DNA of 64,000 nt from JAAZGD01 sp964383845 (GTDB lineage Bacteria > Bacillota > Clostridia > Peptostreptococcales > Anaerovoracaceae): assembly GCA_964383845.1 (NCBI GenBank), contig CAYLIF010000001.1, positions 100,940-164,939 on the forward strand, written 5' to 3'. The notes below the pieces were generated by a model. The model was not told the origin of the DNA. It saw only the letters and a list, made by a program, of their open reading frames with translations, and did not search any database. Shown here piece after piece: positions 43,725 through 50,629 of the stretch. Made by a program: the position numbers and the translations under genes. Position 1 is the first letter of the stretch. Every line of letters starts with the position of its first letter.

Positions 43725-44999
43725 ATGAGAGATTTTGTATTTGATATCGATTATGTAAGAGAGCAATTCCCTGCCATGTCTAAAACTTCAAATGGCAACG
43801 CTGCCGCTTTTTTAGATGGGCCAGGAGGGACTCAGGTCCCTAAAAGTGTTGTAGATAAAATAAGTGATTATCTTTATTATCATAATGCTAATTCTGGAGG
43901 CTCCTTTGTTACTTCAGAAGAGAGTGACGCCATGTTTGCCCACGCCCATGATGTCTTTGGAGATTTCTTTGGATGCAGTGGGGAAGAGGTAGCTTTCGGA
44001 GAAAATACTACAACTATTAATTTTAAATTAGCAATGGCAATTCTAAGAGACTTAAAAGCTGGAGATGAGGTTATTATCACTGATATTGACCATGAGGGTA
44101 ACCGATCTTCATGGAGAACCCTTGAGGATTTTGGGATAGTAGTAAAAAGCGTTAAAATCAATAAGGATACTATAACTCTGGATTTTGATGATTATATGGA
44201 AAAACTATCTGATAAGACCAAAGTTGTAGCTGTGAATTGGGCTGCAAACTCATGTGGAACTATAACAGATGTCAAAAAGGTAATAGATGAAGCTCATAAG
44301 AAAGGGGCTATAACAGTAGTTGATGCCGTCCATTATGCGCCTCACAAGCCAATAGATGTTAAAGAAATCGGAACTGACATTCTTCTCTGCTCTGCATACA
44401 AGTTTTTTGGACCCCATATTGGAATCATGTATATTGAAAAAAGTGTAGGTGAGAGAATAAAGGCCTTGAGAGTCTTCGCTTACGATAACGAGGAAACTCC
44501 TCATAAATTTGAGACAGGAACTCCTGCAATGGAAATGTGTGCAGGGGCAGTAGCCGCAGTTGAATTTATTGCGGATATTGGAGCAAGGCATATTGAGTTT
44601 TTTCAAGACGAAACTAAAGGCTTAAAGGGTCGGCGAAAAAATGTTGTTGCGGGAATGCTTGCCATTGATAAGTATGAGGAAGCTCTTGCAGATCAAATGC
44701 GAAAGGAGCTTTCAAAGATTGAGGGCTTAAAGATATTTGGACCTGGCGATGGTCATCCTAGAACATCCACAGTGAGCTTTAACATTGAAGGCCATAACTC
44801 TGCTGACATAGGTAGATACCTTGGAGATAGAGGCCTGTTTGTATGGGATGGAGACTATTATGCTATAGAGACAATAAGAAATGTGCTAAATCTTACAGAC
44901 ACTGGAGGACTTGTGCGAATTGGCCTTGCTCCATATAATATTCAAAGTGAAATAGATAGAGTTATAAAAGCAGTTAATGATTTTGTAAAAGAGGCATAA
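43725..44999 (+). CDS. Class V aminotransferase / cysteine desulfurase-like protein (VC1184 subfamily)
   Basis: A 424-residue PLP enzyme. The N-terminal 'YVREQFPAMSKTSNGNAAAFLDGPGGTQVP' and 'NANSGGSFVTSEESDAM' match the desulfurase-like subfamily related to Vibrio VC1184. The PLP lysine is in 'LLCSAYKFFGPHIG', and the cofactor aspartate in 'AITVVDAVHYAPHKPIDV'. The SufS/IscS active-site cysteine loop near the C-terminus is not seen; this region has 'IAPYNIQSEIDRVI'-like sequence instead, so cysteine desulfurase activity is doubtful. The true substrate of the subfamily is unknown. The homoserine dehydrogenase gene begins one base after the stop. Confidence 0.8.
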   Translation: MRDFVFDIDYVREQFPAMSKTSNGNAAAFLDGPGGTQVPKSVVDKISDYLYYHNANSGGSFVTSEESDAMFAHAHDVFGDFFGCSGEEVAFGENTTTINFKLAMAILRDLKAGDEVIITDIDHEGNRSSWRTLEDFGIVVKSVKINKDTITLDFDDYMEKLSDKTKVVAVNWAANSCGTITDVKKVIDEAHKKGAITVVDAVHYAPHKPIDVKEIGTDILLCSAYKFFGPHIGIMYIEKSVGERIKALRVFAYDNEETPHKFETGTPAMEMCAGAVAAVEFIADIGARHIEFFQDETKGLKGRRKNVVAGMLAIDKYEEALADQMRKELSKIEGLKIFGPGDGHPRTSTVSFNIEGHNSADIGRYLGDRGLFVWDGDYYAIETIRNVLNLTDTGGLVRIGLAPYNIQSEIDRVIKAVNDFVKEA

Positions 45000-45000
45000 T

Positions 45001-46041
45001 TTGAAGACTATAAGATTGGCACTATTAGGATTTGGTAATGCTGGACAATCATTTTCATCTCTACTTTTAGAAAAAGAAAATGATATTAGGGAAATCTATA
45101 ATTATAGGCCTGTTGTAACTGCCTTAACCACTAATAGTAAAGGTAGTTTATATAATCCTAAAGGCATTAACTTGATCCGTGCTATAAAAGACATATCTTT
45201 AGATGGACGTTTTGATGAGGGGGGAGAAGATTTCTCTTCCTTCTCTTCTTTTGATGTTGTTGAAAAAGCGGAATATGATGTTCTTGTAGAACTTACTCCT
45301 CTTAATATCTTTTCTGGACAGCCTGCAATAAAACATATACAAGGAGCCTTTTCACGAGGTAAAGATGTAATTACTGCAAACAAAGGTCCCATTGCTTGGG
45401 CTTTTCAGCCACTAAAAAAATTAGCACAGGATAGTGGAAGTTTATTTTTTTACGAAACAACTGTTATGGATGGCACTCCAGTATTTAATATGGCCCAAGA
45501 GAACTTAAGATTGTGTAAAGTATTAGAAATTGAAGGCATACTTAACTCTACTACCAATTATATATTAGAAGAATTGGCTTTAGGAAAACCCATAGATGAT
45601 ATTATGGAAGAAGGTAAGAATAGAGGATTTATTGAAGCGGACCCTGAGATGGATACTCAAGGGTGGGACGGTGCTGCTAAACTTACCGCCTTAATGAATG
45701 TTTTGATGGATGCCAACATGACTCCTGATCAGATCAGGAGGAAAGGCATTGACGGAATAACTATTGAAACTATTAAAGACGCCAAATCTCGAGGGAAAAC
45801 CATTAAAGTTCTTTGCCGAGGAGAACTGAAGAATGGAAAGATTGAAGGGTTTGTAGAACCAATGGAGGTTGAAGAAAAGGGACTTTTAGGAAGCATAAGA
45901 GGAACATCTTCGGTGGTATCTATTACTACCGACCTAATGGGCAAGGTTTCTATAATTGAACATGACCCTGAAATACAGCAGACTGCTTATGGGATTTTAA
46001 GCGACCTGCTTAGACTGATAGTTAAAAGAAAAGATATATAA
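45001..46041 (+). CDS. Homoserine dehydrogenase
   Basis: A 346-residue NAD(P)-dependent enzyme that reduces aspartate semialdehyde to homoserine. The nucleotide fold is 'LLGFGNAGQSFSSLL', the catalytic lysine lies in 'DVITANKGPIAW', and 'GILNSTTNYILEELALGKP' and 'FIEADPEMDTQGWDGAAKL' are the substrate-binding regions. No C-terminal ACT domain is present, as in the short form without threonine feedback. The start is TTG with AAAGAGG upstream. No thrB/thrC lies near it; it may serve the amino-acid block that precedes it. Confidence 0.85.
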   Translation: MKTIRLALLGFGNAGQSFSSLLLEKENDIREIYNYRPVVTALTTNSKGSLYNPKGINLIRAIKDISLDGRFDEGGEDFSSFSSFDVVEKAEYDVLVELTPLNIFSGQPAIKHIQGAFSRGKDVITANKGPIAWAFQPLKKLAQDSGSLFFYETTVMDGTPVFNMAQENLRLCKVLEIEGILNSTTNYILEELALGKPIDDIMEEGKNRGFIEADPEMDTQGWDGAAKLTALMNVLMDANMTPDQIRRKGIDGITIETIKDAKSRGKTIKVLCRGELKNGKIEGFVEPMEVEEKGLLGSIRGTSSVVSITTDLMGKVSIIEHDPEIQQTAYGILSDLLRLIVKRKDI

Positions 46042-46053
46042 TTTAAAAGAATC

Positions 46054-46947
46054 CTACCTCCTTATTATTTTGAGACGTTTATTTTTTTTCTCTTGCATTG
46101 AGAGAAGTGTTGCATTTACTTCAGCACCTAGTACTAAAACCATACTGCTTACATATAACCATATCAAGAAGATTATAACTCCTCCAAGGCTTCCGTATGT
46201 CTTTGAGTAGTTGGCGAAATTATTAACATAAAAAGAGAAAGCAGTTGAGAACACAATCCAAAAAGCACTTGCAAATAATGCCCCTGGGAAGCTCTCAGAT
46301 AGCTTTATGCTGATTCCTTTTTTAATGGATGGTGAAAATTTATAAAGCAAAGTAATAACAATAACCATAAAAGCTAAAGGTATTAAAAGCTTTAGTATTT
46401 TCCATATTATTAGTGCCGGTAGGTTATAGGAAGTTACAAGAGCATGAAAAATAACTTCTCCAAATATTAATATAGCAAAAGCCACTATAAGAATTGCAAA
46501 AAGTCCAATTGTGAAAACTATTGAAAGACCTTTTAACTTTATATATGGACGTGATTCTTCTAAATCAAAGGCTCGATTCACTGCTTTTATAATTGCCATC
46601 ACGCCATTTGAAGAAGCCCAGATACTACCTATTGCACCAAATGATAATAGACCTATACTTCCACTCTGAATAATATTACTTATCAAATTATAAAATAAAT
46701 CTTTTGTATCTCCTGGTAAAGGAGATAATAGTTCTTGCAGTATGTTAGCGTCTGCAAGTGGTGTAAATTGAAGTATACTCAAAAAGAATATGATGAATGG
46801 AAATATAGCTAACACCAAATAATAAGTTAATTGTGCCCCAATTTCAGGGACTCTGTCATCTTGAAATCTGTAAATCAGTTGTTCAATAAATGTAAACCAT
46901 TTCTTTTCCCCGTGTTTTTCTCTAAGCTTATCCAATATCTTTTCCAT
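46054..46947 (-). CDS. YihY/BrkB-family integral membrane protein
   Basis: A 297-residue inner-membrane protein with about six hydrophobic segments and the family motifs 'QLTYYLVLAIFPFIIFFLSIL', 'GAIGSIWASSNGVMAIIKAVNRAFDLEESRPYIK' and 'SYGSLGGVIIFLIWLYVSSMVLVLGAEVNA'-type C-terminus. The family was once called ribonuclease BN in error; its function is not established. It converges on the homoserine dehydrogenase gene with 12 bases between stops and no visible terminator. Confidence 0.88.
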   Translation of the reverse strand: MEKILDKLREKHGEKKWFTFIEQLIYRFQDDRVPEIGAQLTYYLVLAIFPFIIFFLSILQFTPLADANILQELLSPLPGDTKDLFYNLISNIIQSGSIGLLSFGAIGSIWASSNGVMAIIKAVNRAFDLEESRPYIKLKGLSIVFTIGLFAILIVAFAILIFGEVIFHALVTSYNLPALIIWKILKLLIPLAFMVIVITLLYKFSPSIKKGISIKLSESFPGALFASAFWIVFSTAFSFYVNNFANYSKTYGSLGGVIIFLIWLYVSSMVLVLGAEVNATLLSMQEKKNKRLKIIRR

Positions 46948-47034
46948 AAACGACCTCCCTATTTTAATATAAGATTTTTATACCCTTGAACATAGTATTT
47001 ATGCACCTTTAAATCAAATATAATATTTATGAAC

Positions 47035-47063
47035 AAAAAAACCTGCAACGGCATACGTTACAG
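47035..47063 (-). terminator. Terminator of the tRNA cluster
   Basis: On the reverse strand, CCTGTAACG / CGTTGCAGG (9 bp, one G-U) with a 5-nt loop is followed by seven T. Confidence 0.75.
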
Positions 47064-47073
47064 GCTCTTTTAA

Positions 47074-47148
47074 TGGAGGCGACACCCAGATTTGAACTGG
47101 GGAATAGAGGTTTTGCAGACCTCTGCCTTACCGCTTGGCTATGTCGCC
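47074..47148 (-). tRNA. tRNA-Cys(GCA)
   Basis: Acceptor GGCGACA / TGTCGCC, anticodon loop CTGCAAA with GCA, T loop TTCAAAT and encoded CCA. Last tRNA of the six-gene cluster. Confidence 0.93.
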
Positions 47149-47179
47149 ATAAAGCCGGATTTTCCCCGGCATTAGTGCT

Positions 47180-47254
47180 TGGCTAGGGTAGCAGGATTTG
47201 AACCTGCGAGTGACGGAATCAGAATCCGTTGCCTTACCGCTTGGCTATACCCCA
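47180..47254 (-). tRNA. tRNA-Gln(CTG)
   Basis: Acceptor TGGGGTA / TACCCTA (one G-U), anticodon stem ACGGA / TCCGT around TTCTGAT giving CUG, T loop TTCAAAT, encoded CCA. The U1-A72 pair is typical of tRNA-Gln. Confidence 0.92.
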
Positions 47255-47268
47255 TCGTTTCTAAGTAA

Positions 47269-47344
47269 TGGGGTGGGTAGAGGGATTCGAACCCTCGCAT
47301 ACAGGCGCCACAAGCCAGTGTCTTACCACTTGACGATACCCACC
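47269..47344 (-). tRNA. tRNA-His(GTG)
   Basis: Acceptor GTGGGTA / TACCCAC with the extra G(-1) opposite C73, hallmark of tRNA-His; anticodon GTG in TTGTGGC; encoded CCA. The anticodon stem CTGGC / GCCTG has a U-U mismatch at its second pair. Confidence 0.9.
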
Positions 47345-47370
47345 ATGCTGCCTAGCGATTTTAAATTAAA

Positions 47371-47447
47371 TGGCGATCCGGAACGGGCTCGAACCGTCGA
47401 CCTCCAGCGTGACAGGCTGGCATTCTAACCAACTGAACTACCGGACC
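47371..47447 (-). tRNA. tRNA-Asp(GTC)
   Basis: Acceptor GGTCCGG / CCGGATC (one G-U), anticodon stem CCAGC / GCTGG around CTGTCAC, giving GUC; discriminator G and encoded CCA. Confidence 0.93.
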
Positions 47448-47456
47448 ACATTAATT

Positions 47457-47532
47457 TGGTGGGCGCTATAGGGCTCGAACCTATGACCCCCTGCTTGTAA
47501 GGCAGGTGCTCTCCCAGCTGAGCTAAGCGCCC
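47457..47532 (-). tRNA. tRNA-Val(TAC)
   Basis: Acceptor GGGCGCT / AGCGCCC, anticodon stem CCTGC / GCAGG around CTTACAA, giving UAC; encoded CCA. Confidence 0.93.
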
Positions 47533-47539
47533 AAGTATA

Positions 47540-47616
47540 TGGTAGCGGTGAGTGGACTTGAACCACCGACCTTCCGGGTATGAACCGGACGCTCTAGCCA
47601 ACTAAGCTACACCGCC
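47540..47616 (-). tRNA. tRNA-Met(CAT), elongator type
   Basis: Acceptor GGCGGTG / CACCGCT (terminal G-U), anticodon stem TCCGG / CCGGA around TTCATAC, giving CAU; encoded CCA. The paired first position argues against an initiator tRNA; a tRNA-Ile(k2CAU) cannot be excluded by sequence alone. First tRNA of the cluster. Confidence 0.88.
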
Positions 47617-47627
47617 TTACCAACAAT

Positions 47628-47656
47628 GTTATAATACATCGCAAAATATATGTTAA
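47628..47656 (-). promoter_or_regulatory. Promoter of the six-tRNA cluster
   Basis: On the reverse strand TTAACA and TATAAC are separated by 17 bases, ending 12 bases before tRNA-Met. The remaining bases 47657-47975 upstream of the YtxH-like gene hold no gene; a GTTTTA-N14-GGGTGA at 47835-47860 is the only promoter-like signal I see there. Confidence 0.5.
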
Positions 47657-47975
47657 CACCTTGATACCTGTATGTCAACATAAAAAGATGCAATCTACCC
47701 TAGTGGGTTAGGTAATTTTCAGGTATGAAGTAGCTTAAAAAACTATTGGGATATTTCCACTACTTTAATTAGAAAAAAACACTCTCTTGATGTTGAATTT
47801 AATTGCATAAGGTAATTAATCTTATTTATTTAAGGTTTTAAATAAACAGTTTCTGGGTGACCATATTTATTGAAAGAACATAAAAAAGGGAGGAGGAGTT
47901 AAAAAACCCAGTAATTACGGATAATAACCAGATATTTAAGCCGAATAAATGCATTGTTTAAAAGGAGAAAATGAA

Positions 47976-48473
47976 ATGGTAAAAGATATAATAAATATGG
48001 TCTTTAGAAAAAAGAAAAAAGATAAAGCAAAAGATATTTTAACGGGAGCTATTTTAGGTGCAGCTATAGGTACCACTGCGGCTAGTTTGTTAACACCAAA
48101 ATCTGGGGAAGAAACCAGAAAAGACTTAAAAGAGAAATCTATTAAAATATCAGAACATGTGAAAACTGCTTTGGAAGAAAAGATTGATGAAGCCAAAGAA
48201 GTTAAAGAAAATTTATCTGCTACTCTTAGCGATAGTATGGAAGAGATAAAAAATACTAAAAGCGAGGTGGCAAAAGATATTAAAGAAGGATACACTGATG
48301 TCAAAAATGTTGCAAAAGATATTAAAGAAGATGTAAAAGATGATATACAGAAATCCGAGATTGGCAAAGATATCAAAAATGAAGTAAAAGACAATGTGAA
48401 CAAGATTAAAGATAATATAGAAGATGTCAAAGATGAAGCTAAAGATCTGAAGGATGACGCAAAAAAAAAGTAG
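47976..48473 (+). CDS. YtxH-like protein with a possible -1 frameshift extension to 48592
   Basis: A 165-residue protein with the YtxH signature: a short basic N-terminus, one glycine-rich hydrophobic segment ('ILTGAILGAAIGTTAASLLTPKSGEETR') and a long charged helical tail rich in Lys, Asp and Glu ('AKDIKEDVKDDIQ'), likely coiled coil. YtxH proteins are general-stress envelope proteins in Bacillus. The zero frame ends at TAG 48471 straight after nine A and a G, which contain A_AAA_AAG. Reading -1 from there stays open for 40 more codons (to TAA at 48590) with the same composition ('VDQAKKDMESSSENL'). Start: ATG 47976, eight bases after GGAG; the ATG at 47949 lacks a site. Confidence 0.75.
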   Translation: MVKDIINMVFRKKKKDKAKDILTGAILGAAIGTTAASLLTPKSGEETRKDLKEKSIKISEHVKTALEEKIDEAKEVKENLSATLSDSMEEIKNTKSEVAKDIKEGYTDVKNVAKDIKEDVKDDIQKSEIGKDIKNEVKDNVNKIKDNIEDVKDEAKDLKDDAKKK

Positions 48474-48618
48474 ATCAAGCTAAAAAAGACATGGAAAGCT
48501 CAAGTGAAAATCTAAAAAACGCAAAATTAAACTTAAAAGAATCCTCTGAAAGCATAAAAAAAGCATGGAATGACACTAAAAAAGTCAAATAATAGAAAAC
48601 TGAGGAAAGAGGTGAATT

Positions 48619-49089
48619 ATGGATATAAATTTAACTTTAAATGAACTTTTAATGGTACTTCTAGTGTTAGCCGCAATAGCTGCGATTGTTGTTTTAATAA
48701 TGGTGCTTTTAAAGGCTAACACTATTCTAAAAGAAGTGAAGAAAGTATTAGAAGACAGTAATGAAGCAATTGATACGACCATTAAAGAGTTACCGAAAAT
48801 AACGTACAGTATAAATGAAATAATTAAGGAAACGAAAACGACCATCTCAACGCTAACGCCAAATATAGATTCACTTATAGTGAATTTAAGCGATATCTCT
48901 GGAACGGTTAACAATATAACAGGAATTGTTGAGGATACAACTGAAAAAGTACAGAATAGCGTATATGATGTTTCAAATAGTTTGGTAGGCACAGCAAATT
49001 CCGTAACAAACAGCGCAAAAGGAATTGTGGATTATTTAGAAACGACAAAAGATAAAATCGAAAGAGTTACGAAACTACTTAAAATGTAA
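48619..49089 (+). CDS. DUF948/YtxG-like membrane-anchored protein
   Basis: A 156-residue protein with one N-terminal transmembrane helix (about residues 10-32, 'LLMVLLVLAAIAAIVVLIMVLL') followed by a long Ser/Thr-rich helical region ('SNEAIDTTIKELPKITYSINEIIKE', 'GTVNNITGIVEDTTEKV') of the DUF948 type. Genes of this kind stand beside ytxH in many Firmicutes, and the pair is stress-linked in Bacillus. It follows the YtxH-like gene closely and has its own AAAGAGGTG site. A terminator ends the unit at 49122. Confidence 0.7.
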   Translation: MDINLTLNELLMVLLVLAAIAAIVVLIMVLLKANTILKEVKKVLEDSNEAIDTTIKELPKITYSINEIIKETKTTISTLTPNIDSLIVNLSDISGTVNNITGIVEDTTEKVQNSVYDVSNSLVGTANSVTNSAKGIVDYLETTKDKIERVTKLLKM

Positions 49090-49121
49090 AGTATAAAACA
49101 CTTCATAATACGGAAACAATC

Positions 49122-49160
49122 AAAAAATCTCCCCCTAAGGCATATTCGGGGAGACTTTTT
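49122..49160. terminator. Bidirectional terminator between the DUF948-like gene and spoVG
   Basis: A stem TCTCCCC / GGGGAGA (49128-49134 and 49148-49154) is flanked by six A on the left and five T on the right, serving convergent genes. Confidence 0.7.
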
Positions 49161-49201
49161 CGTGACTTATCGTTGTGTGATTAACATTTATTGGTAAACT
49201 T

Positions 49202-49582
49202 TCAATATTCTTCTTTAATTTCAACATCTTCAGTGTCTTCGTCAATTTCTCCGACTAAATCCTCATCTGCTGAGGCGTCGGTAGGCTCCTTCTGAACATT
49301 AGTGTCAGCTAAAGTCGTTGCGGCATTTTCTAACACTTTTTCATATTCAGCAAATATTGCTTCTTTGATCCTATTTCGTGTTTCTGAACGTAGCGGATGA
49401 GCAATATCTCTAAAGTCTCCTTCACCCATTTTTCTGCTAGGCATGGCAATAAAAAGACCATTTTGCCCCTCGATAACCTTGATATCGTGGACTACAAACT
49501 CTTCATCAAAAGTAATGGAGACAACGGCTTTCATTTTACCTTCGTCATTAACTTTCCGTACTCTTACGTCTGTTATATTCAT
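49202..49582 (-). CDS. spoVG: Septation / RNA-binding regulator SpoVG
   Basis: A 126-residue SpoVG protein: 'MNITDVRVRKVNDEGKMKAVVSITF' N-terminus, 'FVVHDIKVIEGQNGLFIAMPSRK', 'FRDIAHPLRSETRNRI', and an acidic tail longer than in Bacillus ('ASADEDLVGEIDEDTED'). SpoVG affects asymmetric septation and binds RNA or DNA as a global regulator. I start at the second ATG (49582), which has AAGGA about 11 bases upstream; the ATG four codons earlier falls on the binding site itself. It lies downstream of purR as in Bacillus. Confidence 0.93.
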   Translation of the reverse strand: MNITDVRVRKVNDEGKMKAVVSITFDEEFVVHDIKVIEGQNGLFIAMPSRKMGEGDFRDIAHPLRSETRNRIKEAIFAEYEKVLENAATTLADTNVQKEPTDASADEDLVGEIDEDTEDVEIKEEY

Positions 49583-49684
49583 ACTACTAACCATCCTTTC
49601 TTGGCCACATCTAACAAGTCAGTACTTTATGCCGATATTTATGTACATTATACAAGATGATATATTAAAAAACAATGATTAAGG

Positions 49685-50494
49685 TTAAAAAATCTGATTA
49701 TTCGGAAAAAACGAATGTTCTTTCTCTTCATCAGCAAGGTCATTCATAAAAATAATAGGAACGTAGTCCTGGATTTTTTTGTTTGTTGGTTCAGAAGAAG
49801 CGATAACTACCCCTGTACCTAAAACACTGATATCAAATTCTGAAAGGATATCTCCTATACCCTTTATAGATCCTCCGCCCCTCATAAAATCGTCGATGAT
49901 TAGGGCCTTTGTTCCCGGTTTCACCGCACGTTTAGATATACTCATTTTTTGCACTCTATCATAGGAACCAGAGAAGTAGTTGATTGAAACAGTTGAACCC
50001 TCACTAATCTTTGCCTCACGCCTTATAACTACAAGAGGAAGATTTAAAAGATAGGCTGTCATCACGGCAACGGGTATACCTTTAGTTTCAATTGTTGCAA
50101 CTATATCTGCATTTAGATCCTGAAATTTTCTGGCAAATACTGTTGCAAGTCTTTTTACTAAATGAGGATCAAACATAAGATCGGAACTATAGATGAAGCC
50201 TCCGCCTAAAATCCTGTGAGGATCATCTAATTTTTCACATAACTCATTTTGTAGTTTCAGAGTATCTTGATTTGAAATATATGGCACAAACTTTACTCCT
50301 CCAGCTGCACCAGGAGTAGTTTCAATTCTACCTAAGTCCATTTCTTTCATAACCTCTTTCGCCGCAGCTATGTCTTCGCTGATACTTGATTTTGCAGCCC
50401 CAAACATCTCGCAGAATATTTTTAAACCAAAAGGTTGATTTGGTGAATCAGACAAAATTTTAATTAGACTACCGACTCTTTGAGTTTTTTTCAT
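49685..50494 (-). CDS. purR: Purine operon repressor PurR
   Basis: A 269-residue repressor of the Bacillus type: an N-terminal winged-helix domain ('RVGSLIKILSDSPNQPFGLKIFCEMFGAAKSSISEDIAAAKEVM') and a C-terminal phosphoribosyltransferase-like domain with the PRPP motif 'ALIIDDFMRGGGSIKGI'. PRPP prevents DNA binding. In Bacillus it lies next to spoVG, as here. A CGAA-containing element at about 50534-50548 in the divergent region toward murC could be part of a PurBox, but the match is poor. Confidence 0.94.
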   Translation of the reverse strand: MKKTQRVGSLIKILSDSPNQPFGLKIFCEMFGAAKSSISEDIAAAKEVMKEMDLGRIETTPGAAGGVKFVPYISNQDTLKLQNELCEKLDDPHRILGGGFIYSSDLMFDPHLVKRLATVFARKFQDLNADIVATIETKGIPVAVMTAYLLNLPLVVIRREAKISEGSTVSINYFSGSYDRVQKMSISKRAVKPGTKALIIDDFMRGGGSIKGIGDILSEFDISVLGTGVVIASSEPTNKKIQDYVPIIFMNDLADEEKEHSFFPNNQIF

Positions 50495-50575
50495 TTCAGC
50501 TCCTTACGAACGATAATAGAATATAAAGTCATATTATTCGAATTATTAAAAAAAGTCAAATCGGCTTCAAATCTT

Positions 50576-50604
50576 TTGAAATAGGCAATGTCATATGGTA
50601 TACT
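50576..50604 (+). promoter_or_regulatory. Promoter of murC
   Basis: TTGAAA (50576-50581) and TATACT (50599-50604) have a 17-base spacer. An in-frame ATG at 50588 lies within this promoter and so is not the translation start. Confidence 0.6.
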
Positions 50605-50629
50605 TAATTTGCAAAAAGTGGAGGAAAGA

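Noticed and set aside
47936..48478. 180-codon reverse-strand frame rich in Phe, Ser and Leu
   Set aside because: Mirror of the Lys/Asp-rich YtxH-like gene; low complexity and no start signal.
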